Source: Nemertoderma westbladi
Lineage: Eukaryota > Xenacoelomorpha > Nemertodermatida > Nemertodermatidae
Reading direction: 5' to 3'
DNA: 55,342 bases
NCBI GenBank assembly: GCA_032718475.1
Contig: JAUCBJ010000945.1
Coordinates: forward strand, 1-55,342
The notes beneath the pieces were generated by a model. It was not told where the DNA came from and did no database searches. It saw only the letters and a program-made list of their open reading frames with translations. Both the position numbers and the translations under genes were made by a program. Numbering within the stretch: the first letter of the stretch is position 1; the number at the start of each line of letters is the position of its first letter. Shown piece by piece: positions 11,296 to 23,023 of this stretch.

Positions 11296-11440
11296 GAACT
11301 GGTGACCTCCGGGAGGTAAATTGCGGATATACAAGGTATCTTATAGTATTTCCAGGTTTACCTTTTTTCTGAGCCGTCAGCGAATTGTTAGAGCGACAGA
11401 CTTCCAAACCGGAGGTCACCAGTTCGATCCCACCTGGACG
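11296..11440 (+). repeat. tRNA-like SINE fragment
   Basis: From about 11372 the sequence resembles a tRNA head: AGCGAATTGTTAGAGCG is A-box-like and CAGTTCGATCCCA at about 11419 is B-box-like. The 17-bp word CCGGAGGTCACCAGTTC (11410-11426) recurs inverted at 11296-11313, so the fragment is partly fold-back. It does not fold as a good tRNA and is more likely a SINE or tRNA relic. Confidence 0.4.
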
Positions 11441-12281
11441 TCATTGTCGAGTTTACAAAGCTGTGCCCAACATAAAGTTACAATAATATGAAACCACTCA
11501 TTCAGTCACTCATTCATCTTTCCCAGCAAAGTCGATCCGTCTGTAGTTATAAAGTCATATGGAGCTCGAAGGGGGTTGTAGTGATAAATATATGGTGGTG
11601 GTTTACAAACATGTAGCGTATGGCTCGCCCTATATGCAGGTCAGACTGTATTACCATGTGGCTCGCACCATATGCAGTTGTGATTGGATAGACATTAATT
11701 TCAAACGAGAACATTCCATTCATTATGTGCATTATATTTCTGCCGGTGCTCTTTGATAAAAGCAGGTACAACTGCTATGCTCAGTGAACACAGTACTGAG
11801 GTTGGGCTTATTAATGGTTTATTGTGTTCTGCTTGTTTCTGTACGTTGTAATATTTTATTATACCACGCACAAAGAACATCATTAATGGAAGACTGTCGC
11901 GAAACCACGGTATTTTATTATTATTATTTTATATGTTCATTTAATGATTATATTTTTAGTATCTTTATATCTTTATCTAATAACTATGACTTTATATCTA
12001 ATATCACCATGTCTACAATTAAATTGCAGATAAACTATTTAACGAAATATTGATGGATTGTCATCTTCAAAACCCTACTACTTCTACAATTAATTTTTGA
12101 GCAAACTTTCTGTGGGTGTCTAGGTAGGAAATGCTCGAAATGGTGGGTTTAAGTAAGAAGTACTGGGAGTCAATTTTGAAAATGGCTGTGATTGGCTGCT
12201 ACAGATTTGACGTCACTACAAACTGCTCTGATAATTTCTTATCTTGGTTTCTATGGATAGTGACTTTTGATTGATACAAAT
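11441..12281. other. No gene recognised
   Basis: AT-rich sequence with short spurious frames only. I see no domain, RNA gene or clear repeat boundary. Confidence 0.5.
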
Positions 12282-13437
12282 TGTGACGGGATCCTAAGAT
12301 CCCGACCGGGTTAGATTCGTACGCGTCACCGTTCTGCTGGCAGTTATGCTAAGTCGCTTTGGCCGAAGGCCGTTGTGGAAAACAATAGAGTTTCTGTTTC
12401 TCAATATTGATAGTCCAAAGGATAATAGCACAATCGGTAAATCGGCAAATCAGTAATGACACAGATATAATAGCAAAAAATACACAGATTAAATGCTGTT
12501 GTTAGTGGCGGTGACGGTGATAAACTATGACCAGTCGGCAACTCTGTAACTAATGAACTGACCGGTAAATCAGTAATGCAGAATACTATATGATTAACAC
12601 ACATGGATATTGATTTCACTTCTTACTGTACTTGGCCCTCTGTACCCAATGGATGCTTTCCTATCTCTAATCACGTGCTTCCCTCCCCGCTATTGGCTAA
12701 TATACTAATTGTCACTTTGGTACAATTAGTTTCCCCCCACTGCTAGCCTCTACTAGCTGTTTTCCCTCCGAGGTGGTTTGACCTTTCACCTCTCTCTGTG
12801 GCTTTAGGGCTTGTGTCGCCCCCCCCCCCCCACCCCCCCCAATGTTGGTTTTGAGGCGAAATTAATATTGGTATTCTCGTATCCCCAACTTATTGGTGAA
12901 ATGCCACTGGTCCCATTTTCTGGTGGGTAATGAAGTGGAATTGAATCCGCTTACACAAATACATATGAAATCTCAATAATGTCATATTTGGCTTATATCA
13001 ATTGATAGCGGATAATCTTGTGCATCTTTTAACACTACAATTAATGAAAATTATGATGGGATGAACATTAATAAAATGCTATTTTCACCAGTATTTCCAG
13101 CAGAATTACTGCATTCCAAGCTGTATTGAGTACGGTAAAGCATACAGATTAGATTTAAAATAACTCTAAACTTGTAGTACCTGTCAGCCGATACTGTATA
13201 ATAATAGTGAAAGGTAGTGAAAATAAAATTGTGCATATGTGTAAATAAACTAAGCTTCAAGCTAATTCCTATGTTTACTCAATAAGAATTAGATATGGCC
13301 TATATTAGTTATTATGAAGTTTGTTATGATTTATGTCTAAACTAAGTAAACAAGCGCGAAATCGCGCAAAGGTCCACGTCTACTAATGCATGGACACGTC
13401 TCCTTGAAAGGCTTACTTCCAATCTTACTACCAAAAA

Positions 13438-13512
13438 ACATTTACTGGGAAGTGGGATATAATTCGGTACCTAGAGAGTCAAACGCTCTACCAATTTCGC
13501 CAAGTGGCATAT
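13438..13512 (-). repeat. tRNA-like relic
   Basis: On the minus strand the sequence reads TGGCGAAATTGGTAGAGCG followed by TTTGACTCT, an A-box and anticodon-arm-like stretch, then a degenerate B-box-like GTACCGAATTATA. This is too degraded for a functional tRNA; it may be a SINE head or tRNA pseudogene. Confidence 0.35.
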
Positions 13513-14040
13513 GAAGCCTTATAAAACTAAATGCTAACTGGAAATTAACAACAACAACACCAACAACGAATTGAATATTAGAGGTCTCGCTACGCAGACC
13601 TAAAAAAATTGGTTAAATATCTTAATATAATGCATAATTGGATCTGTATGACATGCAGATATGCATAAACTTATATGAAGGATGTAAATCTTGTCTTCCA
13701 TTACAATTCCTCATTGTAAATAGGCGTATTGATCTGAACATTTCTACATTTGCAGTAACGTTATAGCGTTGTAAATTACCACATTGATTTTCTTATTTCT
13801 GTACCTCAGTACTCTTCTTGGGTGGGAATGTGTATGAGAGAGATACCGCATGGAGTATAATGTAATGTTGTAATTAGTGTTCTTATTCAGAGACGCACTT
13901 CCTAATGAATTTATATAATATAAACGGGATAAGGATGACGCAAAAACAAAATTATTGCAATAGTTCAAAACACATACGGCTTCGTTTATCAAGCAAGTGG
14001 TACCGGTAACGGAATTTAACTAACTCCAGCACTCCGCTCA

Positions 14041-14086
14041 TGTTCGCGCTTTTAGACCTTAGGCAGTTTAACCCGCCTAATTTAGG
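14041..14086 (-). repeat. Dispersed repeat, copy B
   Basis: This is the inverted counterpart of 8-53, sharing GGCGGGTTAAACTGCC and AAAGCGCGAACA. The origin is unknown. Confidence 0.6.
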
Positions 14087-15319
14087 TGTTTTTAGTTTGT
14101 AAATCGACTTTAGCCTATGACGAGTATTTGATACACTACATTCGCCGAAGCCAGCCTATGCGCGACCATTCACCCGCTGGATATACCCGGGAGACTGGAT
14201 TCGGGGGCTCTGACCTTATTGCGGTGTAGGCCTACTGTATTATTCGATTGATCGTTAATATATAATCTCTGACAAATATTATTCACTTTCGGGAAGTTCC
14301 TTAACAGTTCCTTTAGGACGTGGCGCTCTAAATATATAAACAGAGTTATGACTTATACTAAACACAACGGGATGGCTATTGATTCACGTATAAGGCGCAT
14401 TCTTTAGGAGATGCTTTGTTATCTGTCAAACTCATACACACTACTGCACAATGCTGCACACCAATCTGCCGACCTTTACTAATTTTAGTCACATATAAAG
14501 AGAACAACAATTGACACCTGTAGTGCCTATGAAATAGCATTAGATTCACTCCAAAACCAATATCATATAAGTCGCAATTGCTATATGTAACCGGTCTCTT
14601 ACCTTCAGTATATCAAGAAGATGGGGTTTTATGATTATTTATCGATATTATCCAAATATAACAATATTCCATCAACGGATACAATTAATAACCGACAGTA
14701 AATAGCAGCAAAATAATGCGGTGTGTACTGGTACTGGTGTGTGGGGATACTTGAATCCAACAGAGTAAGTAAGTATGATATGGTATGAGTTGCGATAACA
14801 GTTATACGTTCTGGTAATCAAAGCCGTTCTAATGTTTGGCTAAAGTCTGAAACACAGAATAATTCCATAGCCGATGTTCTGGCATCAGGAAAACCAACAC
14901 ACTGAAACCTGTGGGCTGTTGTAGGTATCTTTCAACACAAAGAGAAATAGCTCTCATTGGCAGAGCTCCAGATTCTATAGGTTCCACGAATGTGTAAATG
15001 CCAAACCACCCTAGCCTTTGCAGCCCACAGCCAACACAAGGCTAAATCGCTCTGATTGGTCGATCCTTGTTTTGATTGGTTGATCGAACAGAACAAAGAG
15101 GCCATACACGTACAGCAAATCAGCCAATCAACCAGCAGACTGCGTCACTCGAGCCAGGCAGTTTTAGAGTATTTGAGCGCATTGAGGGAAAACTGCATTG
15201 CGGAGAAAAAGGGCCAGTTACATCCCGCAAAAGCTTTTACACCGCTCCCAGAAAATGGGATTTAATTCTATAAAATATAAAAAATCACAGTTTCTAAAAT
15301 ATAAAAATACTCTAAACAG

Positions 15320-18300
15320 TTAGTCTTTCTTGCGTGGACGGCGTTTACGCAGTTTTTTGAGGCTAGCAAGAGTCCTTTTCTCTTTGGGGCGAGCCACTTT
15401 ACTAGGAGGGCTATAACTCCTGGTGAAGGGTGCAATACAATTGCATCAGAATGTTTAGGATTACGGTCGGTGTATCCACCGGTCGAGGTACCTGGTTGAT
15501 CGATATCAACTTCAGTGGAGCGAGGTCTAACGGCCTTTAGAGCGCGTCTTAGGACAGCAGCTCCTACTGGTCCCTGACGAGTTGTCTGGACAATAGCGGT
15601 AGGTGGACCGCGAATGGTGAGAAACTTTCTCAGTTTAATGGTTCTTTCCAGCTCGCTTTCTCGGGCTCGATATTCGTAGGGCCGTCGATGTACTTCTTGT
15701 AACTCAGGGTGCGAGTTGATGAACAAATCGCCATACTCAGGGTCTTGACGGATGAAATTAATCAAATTGTATGAATGGAAATCGTTAGGATTAATGTTCC
15801 TGAGATATTTACGAACAAATTTAGTGGAAATACACTCACCAACATGCTTCATTAATTCGTAACTCGGTATGCGTGATTTTTGTTCAACAGATGCGAATAG
15901 ATAAGGATGGAACGCATATACTCCTTCGTAGGCGCATCCAGGGTAATAGCGATGGCGTGACTCACAATGTAAATCCGCATTTGCTTCCCAAGCTTGGATG
16001 TAGCGCAGGGTAATCATTTCATCTACGCTTTCCAGATCGCGGTTAAAAGGGCAATCAAAACTGGCATGTCCTTTAAGTTGACAGTGATGGCATTGAATCA
16101 TGAATTATGGGCAGACGGCAAAAATATGCAAATTATTGAGTCTACAATACGCACAATAGATTTCCATCACCGGTTGTTCATGGAAATAGGAACAAGGTAC
16201 GTCTGAGTCCATGGGGGTGAAATGATCTCTCGATGCGCATAATCGACAACGTTCTCGAAAAACATAGTTGGCGTGCCAATAATCGTATGCGGTGAGACAT
16301 TGTGGACCTTGATACCATTCTAAGACGTAGTCTTTGTCGCTGCTCCGGGGCGCTGTAGGCTGAATTTCCTCGGATTCTAAGCATATTGGTTCGTCTTCCA
16401 ATTGCATAGCTGAGGTAGGTGTGGCTGTCTCCTCAATCGGATCCACTGTCTGAACTTCCACGACAGAATAACCCGTGGGTATTCGAGGTCTTTGTATAAC
16501 AGATGAATGTAAGTTCTGTGTACAGACGTCCTTGAAAAGGGCAAATCCCTCGCTGTCTAACCTCTCTGCGGCTGAGTCTCTTAGGCTGAGCTTGGTCAGA
16601 GCGCGGTCCTTGAACTGACTATCAACGTTACGGAACGGAGTCAGAAAGCGCCTGAAACATTCGAAGCGGATGAATTTATTGTTTTTATCTAGCTTGGCGA
16701 GTTTGGTTCCAAGTATTAAGGGATGGGCGCGTATGGTACGACTGCACACATCGGCTAGCCAACCAGCAAGTGCGGCATTTTCAAAGATTGTGTATATAGC
16801 TAAAGAGGGACGAAGTGGAACGCTCATAAAGCTATACACGGCGCCAGGTGCGGTCAATGGTCCGTCAAAGTATAATCGAGAATAATGATCTCCATATACT
16901 TGTTGGTAGTGGATAGGATTTCCAACCTTGAAATTCCATCCGTATTCTTGAAAGGCAAGATGTCCGATGGAGGTTCGTTGTACTTTAGTAATGCCGCTGG
17001 GTGTATTTGTATGCGTAGTGCGGAAGAAACCTCGGCCTTCTCCCCAGGGAGCAATCAGCTGAGTATCGACGAAAGGGTATGGAATGTTCTCCATGTTCCG
17101 AAAGTCGTTTTGGAGATCTCCATAAACAGCTGAGCCGATTTTAAGGATTCTTTCGTTGAACAACATCTCGAGCACGGGCTGGGGTAACATCGATCCATCG
17201 ATACCCATGGCCGGTTTGCGCTCGGTGTCAGTGACGTAACGCTGCGCGAGTTCGAATTGTCCATGTCGGAGTTTCTTTTGTATCTCGGTAAGGGTCTCAA
17301 AAGAATAATCAATCACATCGGAACACGCTCGAGTAAATACATGGGTAGAACCAGATAGTCCTCGTATATGTATCATGCGCGTAGTTCCCAGGTCTCCAGC
17401 CGGAACGCTACCCTCGTTATCGTAAGTGACAACTCCATACATCTCGATAACATTAAGAGTCTCATTCCATTCTTTAGTGGCGTTTTCTAGAGTCATTCCC
17501 ACTGGATGCCACAAGGTAGCACATTCGCTAGCATTAGGTAGATCTCTATACTTTAAATAGTGTGTAGTATATGTTTCCACATCTCCATACCGTTGTATTC
17601 TTTCCTCCTCGAATAACACGTCGAGATTCCAGTGAACTAATCGAGTTTTGATGAATCCATCAAGATTATACGGGGGTATTGTCTCTTTCTCTATTCTAGA
17701 AATATTATAGGGTTTTCGAAATGAGTTCACTTTCACTAACTGATCCAGATGTTTCTGTAGTTGTTCGAGTTCGACAAGATCGAGAGGATTTATGAGCGGT
17801 AGAAACTTCAGGTTATGTGTAGGATCTTCCGGTTTTACCATGTAATATTGAGTTAGATTGACATAATAAGGATGATCTTTAATCCCATAAAACGAGTTCG
17901 GTAAAGGTCTAGCGCGTATGTTAACTTCGTGTACCATACGACGGACAAGATCCGCTCTATTGTCCGGAGGTTCAACGAGTATAACATCGACACGAGCGGC
18001 CTCGATTGGTGGACGTTGCAACATGGGAGCGTCAGCAATAAGATCTCGAGATCTTAGGTTGATATCAACCGGTTGAGGTTGCGCCGTGGCGAAGAGTTTG
18101 TCTCCGAAATGAAAATTTTGTTGACTGGCAATATTGAGATAGGTTTTTCTCAGGAATTCCAGATAATTGTTGAAATCGCTGCGTTTATCTGGCTCTTCAA
18201 CGTCTTCTCTTTCGAGTCTGTTTCGAATAGAATTCTCGTGTTCTATTCTCGGTTTATCGTTACGACTCCGCTGGGCATGATATTTAAATAAAACCATTTC

Positions 18301-18582
18301 CCTTTCGGTGTCCACATCGTCCGTATTGTGTAAATCGATAGGATGGCCGGTAGTTAAGAAGTCCATATACGTACCATTACGATGCGTATAGCGAGCGGTG
18401 AATTTTCTATAGTCCAATTCACGCGTAAGTTGCTCCTGGGACATTGGCGGTTCGATATAACAACCATCGTCCTCCGTAGTAGTTGGACCAGCGTCGCCGC
18501 GTATCAAGCTATCAACAAATGCTTGTAAAGGTAGAGTATATCGCTCCCTGATACCAAGATCATCTTCTATCAACTCAGTCAT
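15320..18582 (-). pseudogene. BEL-associated ORF3: RNase D-like exonuclease + zinc knuckles (copy 1)
   Basis: ATG at 18582 opens 825 codons, then a TAA at 16105-16107. The same frame continues (FMIQC...) for about 220 codons to a frameshift near 15430, after which another frame ends at 15320 with a basic tail (KKLRKRRPRKKD). The product would be about 1090 residues. RNase D/WRN-type exonuclease signs are: Exo I D388-x-E390 in VVTYDNEGS; Exo II KIGSAVYGD with D489; the RNase D-like VDTQ at 505-508; and an Exo III-like Y597-x3-E601, where E replaces the usual D. Zinc motifs follow: CRLC near 780, YCAYC-x5-H-x4-CP near 808, and C-x2-C-x4-H-x4-C just after the stop. The first 380 residues are unrecognised. 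It lies downstream of a BEL integrase in the same orientation. The exonuclease call is inference from motifs shared with 29809-32409. Confidence 0.7.
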
Positions 18583-19285
18583 ATCTGCTATATGTGTTTA
18601 TCAATATTATAATGAGTTTATATTTAGGCTAGCGGGCGTCGCTGCCTACCCCTCTCTGCCCCCGGACAGTGCGAGATTCTCAGCGCCGATGTACCGTCGT
18701 CGCTGTGTTTTCGCCAACATGTAGCTACACCACGACAACGATAACCGGCACAAGTCACTCCACTGTCCGTCCCAAAGGCTTAGATTTACTTCAGGTTCTT
18801 ATGGCAGAGTTAGGGCTACTTTCACAATTGCGACTCGCTACTGTAAACACACTTTAGTAGTAACATTCACCTATAAACGCACAAATTCCACACAACTATC
18901 ACAGATTGTACACATTCGGGCCATTTGTCCGTTAGTCAGTGCCTTCCAGAATGTCACGTTATTATTATGTATCCTTGGATACTAACAGTGTGCTATTTAT
19001 TCCCTATTTCATCTTACTGTAATCACGTATTTATAATGTAATACGGACAGTAAGGAAAGAGAAAAAGAATTATTTCTCGCCGTCGCACTAAATATATAAT
19101 ATATAAGTAATTAAGTAATAAACACTAATATATTGCACTAATCTACTAAATAATCGCTAAAATAACATTCGACTAAATAAAATTAAAGAAAATGATTATA
19201 ATAAAATTACATAATAATACATACATAAATATAAAAATAGAAAAATATACGAAATGATGTAGTCACACACCCACTCCTGATGCTA
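18583..19285. other. Spacer between BEL integrase and ORF3
   Basis: About 700 bp of AT-rich DNA lies between the integrase stop and the ORF3 ATG on the minus strand. A weak acceptor-like CAG sits two bases before the ORF3 ATG, so ORF3 could be expressed from a spliced RNA as retroviral env is; this is speculative. No gene seen. Confidence 0.5.
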
Positions 19286-20296
19286 TCACGTTGGGGAGCC
19301 CCTAGATGTTGGTTGGATTAGGGAGATGGTCGTGGGAAGAGTCTCTTGCTTTCCATAGTTTCCGGAGAGTTCTCTGTCTCTTTCCAGTAAACATAAACGA
19401 CCAACTGGGCGATTGAGCTGCTGTGTCTCGAAGACAATTCCCGGTTTCTTAAAGTTACGTCGCATGATGACGAGTTCCACCGATCGCACCAAACCATCAT
19501 CTGAGATATGAGTCTCGATGATACGACCTGTCTGCCACCGCTTACGTGGAAGGTCGTGATTCACAATAAGGACCATGTATCCAGCGCTGACGTTTTCTTG
19601 CTGCGCAAACCACTTAGTTCGAAGTTGTAGCGTGGGCAGATAATGTTTTTCGAAATGGTCAGCGAAACGACGGGATAACAACTGCATAAGTTGCCAAGTT
19701 TGCCGGCAGTATTCATCTCCGTCTGTGTTTTCCGATCGTGGGAGCATGGCTACAGGTTTCTTCAGTAGGAAGTGCGCGGGTGTTAGCGCTTCCAGGGAAT
19801 CAGGACTCGATGAGACTGGCATAAGCGGTCTTTCGTTGAGATAGGTGGCGATTTCCTCCATTAACGTCCGCAAAAGTTCGTTGGTGAGATACGCGCGGCA
19901 TGGCACTATAAAGTGAAATGCGGTCTTCACACTCCTGATTAATCTCTCCCAACTTCCTCCCCACCACGGGGCGTCGGCGGCGTTGAAGGTCCAGCTAGAC
20001 GCTGTTACCCTTAGCGGATCGTCCACCTGTCTTTGGTTCCAGTCTTTGACGTAAGCCTTGATTTCATTGTTGGCACCAATGAAGTTCGTTCCCTTATCAG
20101 ATCTCATCGTGTTACTAGTTCCAAAGCGAGCGATCTGTCGGCGTAAGCTCAATAGGAAGCTGTTAGTAGATAAATCGTTCACCATATCAAGATGGATAGC
20201 TCTACAAGTCATACAAACAAATATGACACACCATCTCTTGACTATAGTCCTAGCACGATATACTTCAATAGGGCCAAATAAATCTACACCGGTATT
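19286..20296 (-). pseudogene. BEL/Pao integrase, 5' truncated (BEL copy 1)
   Basis: The catalytic core is present: first D in NTGVDLFGPIEVYRA, second D in MRSDKGTNF, and E in WWGGSWERLIRSVK, so the DDE triad is intact. The C-terminal domain follows (KWFAQQENVSAGYMVLIVNH, RWQTGRIIETHISDDGLVRS), typical of BEL/Pao integrases. The frame ends naturally at 19286. The N-terminal HHCC zinc domain is missing: upstream, at 20297, sequence switches to the 3' end of an RTE LINE. The long frame therefore starts with unrelated LINE residues. When whole, this enzyme inserted the element's cDNA. ORF3 follows about 700 bp downstream in the same orientation. Confidence 0.85.
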
Positions 20297-21405
20297 ACTA
20301 CTACTACTACTATGATCGGCATGCTGCATTGCAGCTGCATTTTTAAGAATGCTGTGCCGGCTTGTCAACAAAATTGCACCGCCACAACTCCCTATCACCC
20401 ATGACATTTGCTAGATCATCCGCATCTTTAAGGCCAGTGTCCTTTAAGATGCGTCTCAAGAAAGTCATGGGCTGTCCACCATGCTTATTCACTCCATAAG
20501 GCTGCCAAAGTACAAGATTATGCACTGGCTGGTCCTCACGGCGAAAGCAATGTCCTGCAAAGCGGAGGCGATTTTGTTCTAGTGTCAAGCTTGGGGGAAC
20601 CAATGAGACACCTCCAATGTTATATAGTGTCTGGTTGGAGATGTGTGCATTGTACTTGACACAATGAACCCGGCGTAGCATTCTTGTGAATGTGCCATCC
20701 AGAGATTTGGTGTCCTCAGCAGTTAGAGCCCAGCATGGACTCCCGTAGAGGAGTACTGGAACTACTGCTGCTCTAAATAATCGAACCTTAAGTTTCCGAT
20801 TAATTCTCGGTGACTTCCAAATCCTGGAAAGCCTATTCAAGGCTGCCCATGCCTTTCCCTTACGTATTCGAAGGTCCTCACATGACTTCCGGATCCATGA
20901 TCCCAGGAAACAGAAGTTGTCCACATGCTCAAGCATACCATCCTTTGAGCTTATGCTCATAATATGGACTTTCAAAGTTAACTGTCAGAATTTTGGTCTT
21001 TCTGGAGTTAATAAAAAGACCAACACTATAAGCAGCATGTTCTAATGAGCTGAGGAGCCGTTGGGCTCCCTCTAATGGTTCTGATAGTACTCCTAAGTCA
21101 TCAGCAAAGTCTAGATCAGTTAGGTACTTGGCAGGATTTCCTCGACTTCTGGAGCCAGTAGGTGGAGTTATCATCACCCCATCATCATTATAATGATCTA
21201 AGGACATGCGTAGAACATAGTCAACCACAATAATGAACAAGAATGGTGCAAGTGTGTCTCCTTGGAGGACGCCCCATAACACTTCAAATGGTTCTGTGTC
21301 ACCGTCAACAGTAGACACAAATGTTGTCGAACCATCGTATACTGATCTGATTGCTGCAATAATTTCATCAGGAATCCCATATAATGAAAGTATGCTGAAC
21401 ATACG
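20297..21405 (-). mobile_element. RTE-type LINE, copy 2, inserted in BEL integrase
   Basis: The 3' end lies at the (CTA)n run near 20297-20311, directly abutting BEL integrase sequence. The 5' side stops at 21405, exactly where the BEL LTR begins (TGTTCGCGG). It is the same family as 6012-10697 and shares the whole 3' segment with only a few differences by eye. The rest of the LINE 5' part is not in the window. Confidence 0.85.
20343..21402 (-). pseudogene. RTE reverse transcriptase, C-terminal half (copy 2)
   Basis: The frame from 21402 covers the RT palm (LQGDTLAPFLFIIVVDYVL, then LDFADDLGVL with an intact FADD box). A frameshift near 20970 leads to the second frame, with LEHVDNFCFLGSWIRKSCED, KAWAALNRLSRIW, LLYGSPCWALTAEDTKSLDG and an H-C-type C-terminal region to 20343. 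The order and motifs are those of RTE-clade ORF2. Truncated and frameshifted, hence inactive. Confidence 0.8.
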
Positions 21406-23023
21406 TGTTCGCGGTATTTCAACTTTCCATAACGCGAGTTGAATATTTTTGTATTTATTTAAAATTGATTATTCCGATATTACTACTGGGTGCCGGACCA
21501 TGGGTTTTGGGCACATTCAATAAACTGGGGGCGATTTATGGGCGAACTTTGGGGGAACTTACAGGGTACGGGAATAATTTCATAGTTATAAGGGCCAGGG
21601 GGGGATGGAAAATGCAAGCAGTATTCAGGTTAGCCTGAGTACTATTAGGCCCTGGCCATCTTCCTGCTGCCTGTAGGGGTGGATTTGGTAATGCGCCAGG
21701 CCTAAAGGACAAGGACTGCCCTTAGCGGTCCCTGGCCAACAGCAGTTATTACGAGACTGAAAAGAACTCGGAACGCTGACTGCTTGTGTCAGGGATTTGC
21801 GACGGGAAACGACGGCCCCTTAGTAGCCAAGCCGTTCTGGTTCTCGATGATCGAACCCTTCGGGGTTCGTGAGGGGTGGAGCGGACACGCGAACGGGTGG
21901 CCAACTAACGACTGCCCCCTGAGCTAAGCCGTACTGGTTCTCGATGACCGAACCCTTCGGGGTTCGCGAGGGGTGGGACGGACATGCGAAAGGGCTGGCC
22001 ACAGGACGGGTTTGACGAGGACTGCCCTTAGCGGTCTCTGGTCAACGGCAGCTACTACGAGACTGAAAAGAACTCGGAACGCTGACTGCTTGTACCGGGA
22101 TCTGCGACGGGAACCGACGACAGACCCCTTAGCCAAGCCGTACTGGTTCTCGATGATCGTTCCCTTCGGGGTTCGTGAGGGGTGGAACGGACACGCGACG
22201 GGGTCGAAAGACAAAGGACTAGACTCGACTAGACTCTACTGGCCTACCGACTGTTCGGAGCAGTTTCTCGGCTGCCGAAGCGACTACGAGCCTGAAAGGG
22301 ACTCGGGAAGCCTAGGTGGTTGGGTTTCTGTGATGAACCGACGGACCCCTAGCCAAGCCGTTCTGGTTCTCGATGATCGAACCCTTCGGGGTTCGTGAGG
22401 GGTGGAACGGACAGGCGAACGGGTCCACCGACACGACAGACTCCTAGCCAAGCCGTACTGGTTCTCGATGACCGATCCCTTCGGGGTTCGAGAGGGGTGG
22501 TATGGATACGCGACAGAGTCTACCGACTGAACCGACCCTTAGCCAAGCCGTGCTGGTTCTCGATGATCGTTCCCTTCGGGGTTCGTGAGGGGTGGAACGG
22601 ACACGCGACAGGGTCGACCGACACCGACACTACGGCACTAAGACTAGGACCGAGGGAAAATCTGGGGAACATTAGGTAGGCTAAAATCTGAGCGAACAGT
22701 GGGTAATTAAATAATATACCGTAGGGATTTATATTATCGTGTATAATTATTGTGAATATTTGGTGTATATTGATTTGGGGAAGCCCAAAATTATTCTTAA
22801 TCAGGTTTCAGGTTTCAATGATGTTGAACAGGTTTCAACTATAGGAAGTTACATTAAAGAGTATATCCAACTAATGCAGCCTTTTATCAACCGCAAACTT
22901 GCATCTCAGAAAACATTCCTTCTCCACAATCAATATCCGGTGACTGGCCGGGGCTCGGTGGTCTGTAAAGTCACGTCTCCAGCATCGGCGTTTTTCCCCC
23001 CTGGTGTTGGGATAACGGCAACA
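21406..23023 (+). repeat. BEL 5' LTR (1618 bp)
   Basis: It starts TGTTCGCGGTATTTC and ends GGATAACGGCAACA, with the TG...CA termini of an LTR. A second copy in reverse orientation occupies 28001-29639 with the same two ends. Gag begins 439 bp downstream. It contains six hairpin repeats, two copies of a 27-bp word shared with ORF3, and a patch (about 22800-22930) that differs from the other LTR although the rest is nearly identical. No convincing TGG-starting primer-binding site directly follows 23023. Frames inside the LTR are not genes. Confidence 0.85.
21836..22600 (+). repeat. Six LTR repeats with UUCG hairpin
   Basis: The motif GGTTCTCGATGA followed by CGAACCCTTCGGGGTTCG recurs near 21838, 21936, 22144, 22364, 22460 and 22557. 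Three units (21852-21869, 21949-21966, 22378-22395) form a perfect 7-bp stem with a TTCG tetraloop; the others carry stem mismatches. The spacing is about 97 bp or double that. The reverse LTR carries the same six. They could be RNA structure elements of the LTR transcript. Confidence 0.8.

Larger units (their letters stand above)
12282..15241 (-). other. Gene-free stretch, candidate 3' LTR of BEL copy 1
   Basis: On the minus strand, ORF3 of BEL copy 1 is followed by a purine-rich word (CTGGGAGCGG, 15242-15251) and then TGTAAAAG, as expected for a PPT next to an LTR start at 15241. A plausible other end is TGTGACGGGATCC at 12282, read inverted as an LTR end in ...CACA. That would give an unusually long LTR of about 2.96 kb. 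With no second LTR copy in the window this cannot be confirmed. It contains C-runs (12819-12838), repeat copy B (14041-14086) and a tRNA-like relic, but no gene. Confidence 0.25.

Noticed and set aside
11372-11440. Functional tRNA gene
   Set aside because: The boxes resemble a tRNA, but the arms do not pair properly and the fragment lies in a fold-back repeat.
12282-15241. Definite 3' LTR of BEL copy 1
   Set aside because: Only the PPT-side edge is plausible; the other edge rests on a TG word and no second LTR exists in the window, so it is listed as a candidate only.
19286-20407. A 373-residue protein starting at 20407
   Set aside because: The first 37 or so residues come from the RTE LINE 3' end; the integrase part begins near 20296.
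21820-22679. Open frames in the LTR (60-141 aa), repeated on the other LTR at 28366-29225
   Set aside because: They are frames through the hairpin repeats in both orientations, with no domains; LTR sequence, not genes.
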